64,000 nt of DNA, taken from the NCBI RefSeq assembly GCF_019880365.1, contig NZ_CP082271.1:1116001-1180000 (forward strand), written 5' to 3'. Position 1 is the stretch's first letter. The number at the start of each line of letters is the position of its first letter. Positions 18,130-26,847 of this stretch are shown one piece after another. The DNA is from Pseudomonas sp. DNDY-54. GTDB lineage: Bacteria > Pseudomonadota > Gammaproteobacteria > Pseudomonadales > Pseudomonadaceae. The position numbers and the translations under genes are program-made. The notes below the pieces were generated by a model, which was not told where the DNA came from, did not search any database, and was given only the letters and a program-made list of their open reading frames with translations.

Positions 18130-18681
18130 TTACAGCTTTTTCGCGGAAATGATCTTTACGGGCGTCAGGGGAACGTTCTGCATCATGCTGCGGTTGCCGG
18201 TTGGTACCTGGGCAATCTGGTCAACAACGTCCATGCCGCGGACGACTTTGGCGAAGACCGCATAGCCGAAGTCCCGGGTGCCGTGATCGAGAAAATCATT
18301 GTCGCGGTGATTGATGAAGAATTGGCTGGTCGCCGAATTGACGTTCTGTGTACGCGCCATCGCCAACGTCCCGCGAACGTTGTGCAGCCCATTGTCGGCC
18401 TCGTTCTTGATCGGTTCACCGGTCTTTTTCTGGCCCAGGCCTTCATTGAAGCCGCCGCCCTGAATCATGAAGCCGGGGATTACGCGATGAAACACGGTGT
18501 CGTCGTAGAAGCCGCTTTCGACGTACTCGAGAAAATTCTTCACGCTGATCGGCGCCTTTTCGGCCTCCAGCTCGATTTCGATTTCCCCCATGCTGGTGTT
18601 CAGCAGCACGTGTGGATTGTCCGCCGCCAGCAGGTTTCCGGCGAGCAAGAGTGAACAGGCGGCGAGTAGGAGTCGTTTCAT
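18130..18681 (-). CDS. ppiA: periplasmic peptidyl-prolyl cis-trans isomerase A
   Basis: Cyclophilin of 183 residues that speeds proline isomerisation during protein folding in the periplasm. A signal peptide MKRLLLAACSLLLAGNLLAA is followed by the cyclophilin domain. The active-site motif FHRVIPGFMIQGGGF is near residue 64 (catalytic R in FHRV) with QFFINH near residue 119. The bacterial-type short loop before the C-terminus is present. Its ATG overlaps the stop codon of the upstream LysR gene (ATGA), so the two are cotranscribed. Confidence 0.93.
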   Translation of the reverse strand: MKRLLLAACSLLLAGNLLAADNPHVLLNTSMGEIEIELEAEKAPISVKNFLEYVESGFYDDTVFHRVIPGFMIQGGGFNEGLGQKKTGEPIKNEADNGLHNVRGTLAMARTQNVNSATSQFFINHRDNDFLDHGTRDFGYAVFAKVVRGMDVVDQIAQVPTGNRSMMQNVPLTPVKIISAKKL

Positions 18682-19622
18682 GGTGTAGTCCTGGTGAGGG
18701 TGGAAGCCTGAGCCAGTCCGCCGTTGGCAGACTGCGATTGCGCATCGTACGTCTTGATCAGGTCGATGAGAATCTGTGTTGCCGGGCCGAGTGGTTTCTC
18801 GGGATTAGTGTAGAGATAGAACAACGGGCGGCGAATGCTCCCTTGGACCAATGGCAGCGGTTTGAGCACGCCTTCTGCCAGCTCGCGGCCGATCATGTGC
18901 CGCGGCAGCCAGGCGAACCCGAGCCCGCTGCTGACGAAGCCCACCGAGGTCGCCAGGCTGCCAACCGTCCAGCGCTGTTCAGCGCCCAACCAGCCGCTGT
19001 CGCGTGGCTGCCGTTGGCCGGAGTCGCGCACCACTACCTGCATCTGGCTTTGCAAATCCTGCACGCTCAGTTTTCGCTGTAGCTGATGCAGCGAGTGCTC
19101 GGCATGCGCCACGGCGATGAACTCGACCGTGCTCAGTTCCGCGCCAAGATAGCCGGTGATATCCAAACCGGTGATGGCGAGGTCGGCCGTGCCGTCCCTG
19201 AGCACATCCTCGACGCCTGACAGCACCTCCTCTCGCAGTCGTACGCGGCAACCACGGCTCTTCGGCATGAATGCGGTCAGCGCCCGGATCAGCTTGGCGT
19301 TGGGGTACGCGGCGTCCACCACCAGGCGAACTTCCGCTTCCCAACCTTGCTCCATGTGATGGGCCAGCTCTTCAAGTTGTCCGGCCTGCGTGACCAGTTG
19401 TCGCGAGCGACGCAGCAGAACCTCGCCGGCATCGGTGAGTACCGCCTTGCGCCCATCGATACGCAACAGCGGCACGCCGAGCTGTTCCTGCATGCGTGCC
19501 ACCGTGTAACTGACCGAGGATTGGGAGCGATGCAGCATCTCGGCAGCCTGGGCGAAGCCACCATGGTCGATCACCGCTTGCAGGGTTCGCCATTGATCGA
19601 GCGTGACACGTGGCACTTTCAT
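18678..19622 (-). CDS. LysR family transcriptional regulator
   Basis: DNA-binding regulator of 314 residues. The N-terminal winged helix-turn-helix (about residues 6-64) contains the LysR signature FAQAAEMLHRSQSSVSYTVARMQEQLG. The C-terminal effector domain spans residues 90-295. The start ATG at 19622 is chosen because it puts the helix-turn-helix at the usual distance and has AGGAA upstream. Its target is not obvious. It diverges from the small secreted protein gene at 19688, so it may regulate that gene, itself and the coupled ppiA. Confidence 0.9.
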   Translation of the reverse strand: MKVPRVTLDQWRTLQAVIDHGGFAQAAEMLHRSQSSVSYTVARMQEQLGVPLLRIDGRKAVLTDAGEVLLRRSRQLVTQAGQLEELAHHMEQGWEAEVRLVVDAAYPNAKLIRALTAFMPKSRGCRVRLREEVLSGVEDVLRDGTADLAITGLDITGYLGAELSTVEFIAVAHAEHSLHQLQRKLSVQDLQSQMQVVVRDSGQRQPRDSGWLGAEQRWTVGSLATSVGFVSSGLGFAWLPRHMIGRELAEGVLKPLPLVQGSIRRPLFYLYTNPEKPLGPATQILIDLIKTYDAQSQSANGGLAQASTLTRTTP

Positions 19623-19687
19623 TCCATTGTTTTCCTGTCGCGTCTGTCTGGTACGCTGGCACGTCTTCACGAGGAGCCTGCATAAAA

Positions 19688-20008
19688 ATGAAAAGAATCT
19701 GCTTCGCCGCGCTCACCATCATCCCACTGAGCGCCCTGGCCGTCAGCTATCCCGTGGAGCTGGAGCAGGAGCTCAACGGCGCCGAAGTGCTGGCGTCCAC
19801 CGAAACCATCGACCGGGACATGGCCGGCCTGGTGCTACAGAACTTCGGTGATCGTCCAGTCGAGTGCGCGGCGGTGTTCCGCAATGGACCCGAATCGCCG
19901 CGTACCCGCCGCACCACGCTGGCCGCCGGTGAACGCAAGCCAATGACCGCCAAGTTCAAACGCGACGTGATCCGTCTTCGCATCAAGCTCACCTGCGAGC
20001 CGCAGTGA
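19688..20008 (+). CDS. small secreted protein of unknown function
   Basis: Predicted periplasmic protein of 106 residues. Signal peptide MKRICFAALTIIPLSALAVS, then a beta-rich mature part with two cysteines (VECAAVF and LTCEP) that may form a disulfide. AGERKPMTAKFKRDVIRLRIKLTC at the end suggests a beta-sandwich. I do not recognise the family. The start is the ATG at 19688, before the signal peptide, with GAGG upstream. It is divergent from the LysR gene, with 65 bases between the starts. Confidence 0.7.
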   Translation: MKRICFAALTIIPLSALAVSYPVELEQELNGAEVLASTETIDRDMAGLVLQNFGDRPVECAAVFRNGPESPRTRRTTLAAGERKPMTAKFKRDVIRLRIKLTCEPQ

Positions 20009-20202
20009 GCTGAGCGGCCACGTCACGCTGAGCGTAGCGCGTAAGCGAACGCTTGGTCGCTGACGCTGCCCGTCAATGGCTGCGGACAGGCGATGCTCAC
20101 GGAGCCCTCTGGCCGTTGAACAGGTTGCGCTGCACAAAGGCGCCTCTCCGGCGGCTGGACGCGTTAATCTATGCGACGTTTTTCGACCTTGAGGTATCTC
20201 CC

Positions 20203-21549
20203 TTGTTTGACCAATTCGCCCTGCATGAACGCCTGCTCAAGGCGGTCGCCGAACTCAAATTCGTCGAACCGACGCCGGTGCAGGTAGCGGCCATTCCCCC
20301 AGCGCTGGAAGGGCGTGACCTGCGGGTGACGGCTCAGACAGGCAGCGGCAAGACCGCGGCATTCGTGCTGCCGATGTTGAACCGGCTGATCGGCGATGCT
20401 GTGGTGCGTACCGACGTACGTGCGCTGATTCTGCTGCCGACCCGCGAGCTGGCCCAGCAGACCCTCAAGGAAGTCGAGCGTTTCTCGCAGTTCACCTTCA
20501 TCAAGTCGGCGATGATCACCGGCGGCGAGGATTTCAAGGTTCAGGCGGCCAATCTGCGCAGGGTGCCGGACATCCTCATCGGCACGCCGGGCCGGATGAT
20601 CGAACACCTCAACGCCGGCACCTTGATCCTCAAGGATGTGGAACTCCTGGTCCTCGACGAGGCCGATCGCATGTTGGACATGGGCTTTGCCGACGACGTG
20701 CAGCGCCTCGTCGGCGAGTGCGCCAAGCGTCAGCAGACCCTGCTGTTCTCAGCCACCAGCGGTGGCGCGGCGTTACGCGAGATGTCCGCCAGCGTGCTGC
20801 GCGATCCGTTGCACCTGCAGCTCAACCGCGTCAGCGAACTGAACGAGGGTACGCGTCAGCAGATCATCACGGCCGAGAATACCGAGCACAAAGAGAAGCT
20901 GGTGCATTGGCTGCTGGCCAACGAGACCTACAAAAAAGCCGTGATCTTCACCAATACTCGGGTCCAGGCTGACCGTCTCTACGGGCGTCTGGTGGCGGAG
21001 GGTGTGAAAGCCTTCGTGCTGCACGGCGACAAGGACCAGAAGGACCGCAAGCTGGCCATCGATCGGGTCAAGGAAGGCGGCGTCAAAGTGCTGGTCGCCA
21101 CTGACGTGGCGGCGCGCGGGTTGGATATCGAAGGGCTGGATTTGGTCATCAACTTCGATATGCCGCGCTCGGGTGACGAGTATGTGCACCGCATCGGTCG
21201 TACCGGGCGTGCCGGCGCGGAAGGGCTGGCGATCTCTCTGATCTGCCACAACGACTGGAATCTGATGTCCAGCATCGAGCGCTACCTCAAGCAGCGTTTC
21301 GAACGAAGAGTCATCAAAGGCTTGAAAGGTAGCTACGGCGGGCCGAAGAACCTAAAGGCATCAGGCAAGGCGGCGGGTACCAAAAAGAAAAAGGACGACA
21401 AGAAGAAAGTTGCCGACAAAAAAGCCAAGCCGGCAACCAAGCCAACCGCCAAGCGGCCGAAAAACGCCAAGCGTGAAGAACCAGCCTCACAGATCGTCAG
21501 TCAAGACGGCCTGGCGCCGCTGCGGCGCAAGAAGCCGGCCGTAGAGTAA
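20203..21549 (+). CDS. DEAD-box ATP-dependent RNA helicase
   Basis: RNA helicase of 448 residues. Motifs in order: Q motif (PTPVQVAAIP), I AQTGSGKT, Ia PTRELAQQ, Ib TPGRM, II LDEAD, III SATS, IV/V (VIFTN, ATDVAARGLD) and VI HRIGRTGR. A strongly basic C-terminal tail of roughly 80 residues (KKKKDDKKK-like, lysine/alanine/proline) probably contacts RNA. The start is taken as the TTG at 20203: it gives the usual N-terminus (M)FDQFALHERLLKAV and is preceded by GAGGT 8 bases upstream. In-frame ATGs upstream give an unrelated extension. Role likely in ribosome assembly or mRNA turnover, as for other SrmB/RhlE-like helicases. Confidence 0.9.
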   Translation: MFDQFALHERLLKAVAELKFVEPTPVQVAAIPPALEGRDLRVTAQTGSGKTAAFVLPMLNRLIGDAVVRTDVRALILLPTRELAQQTLKEVERFSQFTFIKSAMITGGEDFKVQAANLRRVPDILIGTPGRMIEHLNAGTLILKDVELLVLDEADRMLDMGFADDVQRLVGECAKRQQTLLFSATSGGAALREMSASVLRDPLHLQLNRVSELNEGTRQQIITAENTEHKEKLVHWLLANETYKKAVIFTNTRVQADRLYGRLVAEGVKAFVLHGDKDQKDRKLAIDRVKEGGVKVLVATDVAARGLDIEGLDLVINFDMPRSGDEYVHRIGRTGRAGAEGLAISLICHNDWNLMSSIERYLKQRFERRVIKGLKGSYGGPKNLKASGKAAGTKKKKDDKKKVADKKAKPATKPTAKRPKNAKREEPASQIVSQDGLAPLRRKKPAVE

Positions 21550-21594
21550 CGATATCGGCCAGGGTGGCATTGGCGACCTTGGCTTACCCATCCG

Positions 21595-21891
21595 TCAGCG
21601 TTTCACCGCCGGTGCGATATCGGCGTCTTTCTCTGCCTGCTCCACATGCTGCAGACGCTTGTCGTAAGCCTCGCACTCATTGCCGAGTTGGTCGGCGGTC
21701 TGCTTGACCTCCATGTCGCGCAATTCCTCATTGATCTCGGCGGCGCGTTCAGGATTGCTCTCGGTCAGCTGGTTGACTCGGTCGGCCAGCTGCTTGGCCT
21801 TCTCGTTGATTTGGTCAGTGGTGCACTCGGCAGCGAACACCGGTTGGCTTGCCAGCAGGGCAAGCGTTAACGGAATCATCAAGCGTTTCAT
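21595..21891 (-). CDS. small periplasmic helical protein, unknown function
   Basis: Protein of 98 residues with signal peptide MKRLMIPLTLALLASQPVFAA followed by a highly charged helical region with heptad-like spacing (QINEKAKQLADRVNQLTE, then AEINEELRDMEVK) and two cysteines. It may form a coiled coil or helical hairpin in the periplasm. Ribosome-binding site AAGGAG lies upstream of the ATG. I do not recognise a family. Convergent with the helicase gene. Confidence 0.7.
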   Translation of the reverse strand: MKRLMIPLTLALLASQPVFAAECTTDQINEKAKQLADRVNQLTESNPERAAEINEELRDMEVKQTADQLGNECEAYDKRLQHVEQAEKDADIAPAVKR

Positions 21892-22047
21892 GACGGGCTC
21901 CTTCCAGTTGGTCTATGCGGTGGATCGTCCCTGACGCGCTTTAGTTCAGCCTTATCCCGTTGTGCTGATGATCGAACCATGCCGCCGCCGGCACGGTCCG
22001 TATTAGCAAGAACCGCCACGCTGACGCGGTGCAACAGGAGAAAGGAC

Positions 22048-22425
22048 ATGACCTATAACTGGGATTTGATGCTGCGCTTGCTCCGCGAAGCGCAGAAATC
22101 CGGCAACGAACCCTTCGCGCCGCGCCAGTATGCTGATGAACACGCGATTGCCATGGAAGACGCCGGCCAACCGCTCCCCAACCTCGACTCGCTGAAAGCG
22201 GACGCGCAGAACTACGAGAGCCTGTTGTTCGAAGGTGGTTTCATGGTCACGCGCCCTGAAGAAGAGGGCGGCAATGGCGAGAACTTTGTGCTGACCGAGC
22301 GGGGTTCGCGGTTACTGCAGATGCTGGAAGGGGGCAACGGTGGGACTGCCTATCGCCAGCGCCTGGACGAACAGGGTGAAGCGGCGCTCACCCCAGAAGT
22401 CTTTGACGGGCTGGCGGCAGGCTGA
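22048..22425 (+). CDS. hypothetical winged-helix-like protein
   Basis: Cytosolic protein of 125 residues. The sequence alternates helical segments and ends with FVLTERGSRLLQML, a pattern often seen at the recognition-wing end of small winged-helix or phage-regulator-like (DUF2513) proteins, as is the N-terminal MTYNWDLMLRLLREAQ. DNA binding is therefore possible but unproven. The ATG at 22048 has AGGAGAAAGG upstream. Convergent with the GH5 gene, 37 bases apart. Confidence 0.65.
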   Translation: MTYNWDLMLRLLREAQKSGNEPFAPRQYADEHAIAMEDAGQPLPNLDSLKADAQNYESLLFEGGFMVTRPEEEGGNGENFVLTERGSRLLQMLEGGNGGTAYRQRLDEQGEAALTPEVFDGLAAG

Positions 22426-22462
22426 TCAGAACGCCCTGCTGGTGCGGGGCGCCGTTTGCCGA

Positions 22463-24580
22463 TTAACGCAGCGGACCAACGCTGCCGCATGATTTGTTCG
22501 CCGCATGCTTCTGCAGGACAGGCAGTTGTGGGCGGTACTTGCCGCTCTTCACGTCCAGCGACAGTGCATAGTCGCCCCACCATGGCCCCGCCGCCCAATA
22601 GGTGCTGGGAATGCAGTGCTGGCCCAGATACTTCAGCAGATTGTCCGTCGCGACCACTGCCGATGGCGAGAAGTCAGGCGAGCCGTGCTCGCCAATGAAA
22701 CCGCGCAGTCGGTGTTTGCTCAGCCATTCAACGAAGGGCTTGGCTCGCACCACCCCAATCATCGGGTCGTAAACCGCACGGGTGTCTGCATAGGTCCCCG
22801 AGTAGTCCTTGTCGAAGTACAGGTGTGCCTCGAACATCAGGTTGTTCTTCGGATCGCGCATCCAGGCATCCTTGACCAGCTGGGTGTTGTAGGACGGCCA
22901 GTGAAAGGCACTCGACCAGCGATCTCCAGCGATGACAACCCAGTTTTTCGCATCGATGGTGCGGATGCTTTTCGCGGCGGCAAGCGCGGCAGCGGGCCAT
23001 TTGCCGTTAGTGGTATGGGGCTCGTTCATCAGGCCGTAGCCGTAGACCGCGGGATGCTTGGAAACCTTCTGCGCAATACGCCGCCAGGAATCGGCGAAGG
23101 CGCTGATCGGCACCTCGTTGGAGCCGATCATCTTGCCGTAGTAGCGGTAGTAGTTATGCATGTCGAGGATGACTTGCATGTTGTATTTCTTGGCGTGATC
23201 GAGCGTCGCCATCATGCGCGCCAGTTCGGCGCTGTTCAGCTCGCCATTGAGCCTCGGTTGGATGCGTTCCCAGCGAAACGGCAGGCGCACCAGCTTGAGG
23301 TTGCGGTTGGCGTAGCGCTTGAAGTCCGCTTCGCTCGGGTAAATGTACTGTTTCAGGTATCGCCCAGGCAGCGGGTCGTCGGAGCCGAACTCCGCACCGG
23401 CCAGGTTGATACCGACCAGGTTGATAGGGTTAGCGGGCGCCGAACCGCCTGCGTCCGGATTTGACGCACCGGTACCTGGCGTTGGCTGGCTAAATCCGCT
23501 GCTGTTCACCGAGACGGTGCGCGGGTAGCCGACGGCCTTTCCGTTGATGGCGCCCCCGTCCATCATCACCGTCATGTTGCCGCCGGAGTAGTAGATGAGG
23601 TTGATGGTGCGTACCTGCCCATCGGCGAACCGGACTTTCGCGCCTTTGTGGAAGGCCGCCTTGTTCTCGGCAGTCGCCTTGACCGATATGCCCACGAATT
23701 TGCTCGTGTTGTAAATGCCATTAACGAAGTCGCCACCGTTGAACGAGTTCAGCGCCGTGGTCAGGGACGGCGAAGAGCCGACCGGCGGCGGTGTGACCAC
23801 CGGCGTAGACGGCTGGCTCGGCTTGACGGGCGCTGGAGCCGGCGCGGACGTCGCGGTAGTCGAGAACAGTTTGTTCGGGTGCCCGTATTTTTTGCCGCTA
23901 AGCGCCGCGCCGGAAAGCATCACGCTTATGTTGTTGCCCGCCATGTACACGGCGTTGATCTTGCGCACCTGGCCGTCGACCAGCTTCACCTGGGAGCCCG
24001 CCTTGAAAGCGGAGCGGTTGGCGTTGTTCAGGGGAATCGAGAAGCCTGCCGACTTGCGCCAGACGCCGTTTAGCCAGTCATTGTTCGTGTAGTTGTTGAT
24101 CGACGTGCTATGGGCTGTAGTGCTTGGCTTCGCGCTGCTGTCGGGGGTTGGCGTTATGGCGGTATTGCCGCCCGCGGGAGAAGCGCCCAGCACCGCCACG
24201 CTTTTTGGATACCCGTTTTTCGAGGCGTTCAGCGTCGAGCCTGAGAGCATGAGGCTCATGTTGGCGCCGGAGTAATACACCACTTTGATCGTGCGGACCT
24301 GCCCATCGGCGGTTCTGACTTGAGCGCCCTTTTTGAAGTTCGCTTTGTTGCTGGCTGTGGCTGGAATGGACAACCCGGCCGACTGACGCCAGCTTCCCTT
24401 GAGCCATTGCGGGCCGGTGAAGTCGTTGACCTTGGCGGTTGCTATGGAGTGTAAGGAGGACGCCGTTGCGGTTGAGGTAGCGGCAAGTACTGTTTGCGTT
24501 GGGGTGGACACAAGAACAGCCGCGAGCAGTGCAGTACTGAGCAGTGCGTTACGTGTGCTGGACGTCATCTTGACGAGCAT
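22463..24580 (-). CDS. secreted glycoside hydrolase family 5 enzyme with three N-terminal repeats
   Basis: Extracellular or periplasmic beta-glycosidase of 705 residues. A signal peptide (about residues 1-33) is followed by three related modules of about 80 residues at 50-130, 160-240 and 278-358, joined by Ser/Thr/Pro/Ala-rich linkers, then the GH5 TIM barrel at about 385-700. The acid/base glutamate is E520 in LMNEPH and the nucleophile E631 in IGEHGSPD. Each repeat carries DGQVR.I..(V/I)Y..G.N followed by M(L/M).G and ends G(Y/H)P; I do not recognise this module, and carbohydrate or surface binding is a guess. Endoglucanase-like activity is likely. The ATG at 24580 has GGAGA upstream. It stands alone, downstream of an AT-rich island. 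Confidence 0.88.
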   Translation of the reverse strand: MLVKMTSSTRNALLSTALLAAVLVSTPTQTVLAATSTATASSLHSIATAKVNDFTGPQWLKGSWRQSAGLSIPATASNKANFKKGAQVRTADGQVRTIKVVYYSGANMSLMLSGSTLNASKNGYPKSVAVLGASPAGGNTAITPTPDSSAKPSTTAHSTSINNYTNNDWLNGVWRKSAGFSIPLNNANRSAFKAGSQVKLVDGQVRKINAVYMAGNNISVMLSGAALSGKKYGHPNKLFSTTATSAPAPAPVKPSQPSTPVVTPPPVGSSPSLTTALNSFNGGDFVNGIYNTSKFVGISVKATAENKAAFHKGAKVRFADGQVRTINLIYYSGGNMTVMMDGGAINGKAVGYPRTVSVNSSGFSQPTPGTGASNPDAGGSAPANPINLVGINLAGAEFGSDDPLPGRYLKQYIYPSEADFKRYANRNLKLVRLPFRWERIQPRLNGELNSAELARMMATLDHAKKYNMQVILDMHNYYRYYGKMIGSNEVPISAFADSWRRIAQKVSKHPAVYGYGLMNEPHTTNGKWPAAALAAAKSIRTIDAKNWVVIAGDRWSSAFHWPSYNTQLVKDAWMRDPKNNLMFEAHLYFDKDYSGTYADTRAVYDPMIGVVRAKPFVEWLSKHRLRGFIGEHGSPDFSPSAVVATDNLLKYLGQHCIPSTYWAAGPWWGDYALSLDVKSGKYRPQLPVLQKHAANKSCGSVGPLR

Positions 24581-24739
24581 TGCGATCTCCAGAACTTAAT
24601 ACGACAAAAGGCCGAAGCCTTTTAAAAGTACGGAAGCATCCAGGGGATCCATGCGAAATGACGAAGCACTGACCAACGACGCTACCCGGGCATTGCGACA
24701 GACCTGAATAGCCACAGGCGCCGCGTGGATAGGCTTTAT

Positions 24740-24920
24740 ATAGGTCGCATGTTCAAATTTGAAGTTAATTTGGCGTCATTAAAAAGTTCATTTTTTATTA
24801 GGGGTTAATATTTAGCTAATAGCCATCAATGACATGGCAATTAAATATTAAAATGCCGTTATACGATAAGTTATTGATTTAATGTTAGTTAAAGAGTTTC
24901 TGTTGCTTTTGAACGAAGCA
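24740..24920. promoter_or_regulatory. AT-rich island upstream of the GH5 gene
   Basis: By direct count 24781-24900 holds 30 G+C in 120 bases (25 %), far below the surrounding coding DNA. It includes a perfect 12-bp palindrome TTCAAATTTGAA at 24752-24763 and many TTAA steps. Such islands are typical targets of MvaT/H-NS-type silencers in pseudomonads (known). It probably holds the GH5 promoter; no gene is seen between 24581 and 25095. Confidence 0.55.
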
Positions 24921-25095
24921 AAGGCGGGCAATTAGCGTTTCGCTTGTACCGATGAACCTGCCACTAAGTGAGTGGCCGGTCTTGTTGCAGATTGTTTCAG
25001 GCGATGACGATCACAGCACATGGCAGAGTCATTTGCTGATGAGCCGGGGAGAGCAATGGAGGGGCACGCGCTGGGCGAACAACCCCATGCGGCCT

Positions 25096-26847
25096 TCAGC
25101 GCCTGTGCTGAAGACTCTCTGCAGTGAGTTCCAGCGCCTTGCGCATGTCCAGGCGAGCGGAACGGCCGATGTCCTGGTTGTCCAGCTGATAACTGCGTTC
25201 GGATGGCAGGATGGGGGCGGTCAGGTCATCGGCTTCAACCGCTTCGAAATCGCTGTTGCGGCCGATGGTCAGGGCGCTGCGACGCAGCAACTCCCGCAAC
25301 TGTTCCGGCTCCAGTGCGGGATTGATCGACAGCATCGCGCCGATAATGCCCGTCACCATGGGGGTGGCATATGACGTGCCACAGTGCACGTCGCCGCGCG
25401 TGCCAGCCTCAAGGGTTGCTGCTCGCGTGCAGGCAGAGGCGGTGATATCGACGCGCATATCGATATTGGAGGAAGGGCGTTTGGTGACGTAATCGGGGTG
25501 CTCCACCGGTACGTCCTTGCTGTAGTCGCGCTCATGGGCACCGACCACCAGCAGTTGATCGGTGATGAAGGAAGACGGCAAGCGGTAGTCGTCCTGTCCG
25601 GAGCGAGCCGAGCCGTTGCCGGCCGAATTCACCACCACCACGTCGGGGTGCTCTCGGCGCAACCAGAGAAAGAATTCTTCGAGCAATTCTTCATAGCCAC
25701 TCATGGCAACCCCGGAGCGCACCAGCGAATCGATGCGCTCACCGTCGACGTCGAGCGTGCCGACGCGATGGATGCCCCAGCTCCAGTTCAGCACCCGCAC
25801 GCCATCCTCGACCAGATTCACCGAGGCGGCGACATTGGCCGTAATGCCAGCATCGGAGTTGCGTTCGACAATGACCTCGAAGCCAGAGCTGGCCGGTTCC
25901 AGTGCGCTGAGAAAGCCGCTGTCGCCAGGCTCGGCGCTGCGTGCCGCTAGAATTCCGGTGACGCTGGTCCCGTGGTCTGCAGGTGATTCGGCGTCGCGGG
26001 CATAGACACAGGTTTGCGGCTTGGTCGGCTCGCACCCGCCGAGGTACGCCGCAAATTCCGGCGAGTCGAAATCGACATCACGCTCGATGATGCCGATCCG
26101 CACTGGGTGCGTCTTGATGGCGGTTTTCTGCGCCGATAGGCGATGCAGGTAGAAATCCACCGCATCGAGAAAGCGATTAGCGACCCATTCAGTGTTGCGT
26201 GGCTTGGGCTGGCTGTCCTCTTCCAACAGTTCTTCGGCGCCGGACTCTTCGACGACCACGGCGTCCACGCTCGTCTCGCTGCCCAAGCGCAGCACCAGGG
26301 CGTCGCGCTCGGTCAGGTCCTTCACCGGCAGTCGCAGCTGATAGGTGTTTAACGGGGCGATGGCCCCCACAACCTCGGCGCCGTACTTATCGGCAAGGCG
26401 TTGCGATTCCTCCAGGCCATCGTGGTCTTCTTCGATAATGACGCTGACCAGGTCCACGTACGTGGTTAAGCCGTCCATATTCTTGGCGACGTCGTCCGGC
26501 CCCGCCGCGATCACATGGCTTCCGTTGAGCGTGAGCCAGATCGGGTTGCTGCGCCGCTCGCCCTGTTCCAGCCATAGCGGACCGCTCTGATGATCGTCCC
26601 GCTTCACGGTCAGCCGCAGGCGACCGTCTTCCTCCCGGCTGGCGTCGACAGCCTTGCCGCGTAGCATCACGTTAAGATCATCGGTGCCCAGGCCTTCGCT
26701 GCGCAGGCAGAAGGTCAATTGTTCCGTCGAGAACAGATCCCCGCAGCGCTGCAGGTCCTTGAGCCGTAGCGCTTGCTCGTTGGCTGTTGCGTTGCCGAGG
26801 CCAAGCGCAAGGGTAAGCGCGGTCAGGGAAGTAGCGAGCGGTCTCAT
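25096..26847 (-). CDS. S8 family serine protease (subtilase), secreted
   Basis: Subtilisin-like protease of 583 residues. A signal peptide (MRPLATSLTALTLALGLGNATA) is followed by a region of about 230 residues without a recognised fold, with two cysteine pairs and an acidic stretch (EELLEEDS), then the S8 domain. Catalytic residues are visible: D257 in IIERDVDF, H292 in HGTSVTG, oxyanion N411 in SAGNGS and S492 in GTSYATPM, so it should be active. The start ATG at 26847 overlaps the egtD stop codon (ATGA); an in-frame ATG 51 bases upstream would spoil the signal peptide. It ends the egtB-egtD operon. Substrate unknown. Confidence 0.88.
   Translation of the reverse strand: MRPLATSLTALTLALGLGNATANEQALRLKDLQRCGDLFSTEQLTFCLRSEGLGTDDLNVMLRGKAVDASREEDGRLRLTVKRDDHQSGPLWLEQGERRSNPIWLTLNGSHVIAAGPDDVAKNMDGLTTYVDLVSVIIEEDHDGLEESQRLADKYGAEVVGAIAPLNTYQLRLPVKDLTERDALVLRLGSETSVDAVVVEESGAEELLEEDSQPKPRNTEWVANRFLDAVDFYLHRLSAQKTAIKTHPVRIGIIERDVDFDSPEFAAYLGGCEPTKPQTCVYARDAESPADHGTSVTGILAARSAEPGDSGFLSALEPASSGFEVIVERNSDAGITANVAASVNLVEDGVRVLNWSWGIHRVGTLDVDGERIDSLVRSGVAMSGYEELLEEFFLWLRREHPDVVVVNSAGNGSARSGQDDYRLPSSFITDQLLVVGAHERDYSKDVPVEHPDYVTKRPSSNIDMRVDITASACTRAATLEAGTRGDVHCGTSYATPMVTGIIGAMLSINPALEPEQLRELLRRSALTIGRNSDFEAVEADDLTAPILPSERSYQLDNQDIGRSARLDMRKALELTAESLQHRR

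Noticed and set aside
20053..20202. in-frame 50-residue N-terminal extension of the DEAD-box helicase from an upstream ATG
   Set aside because: The extension has no family similarity or ribosome-binding site; the TTG at 20203 has both a site and the expected N-terminus.
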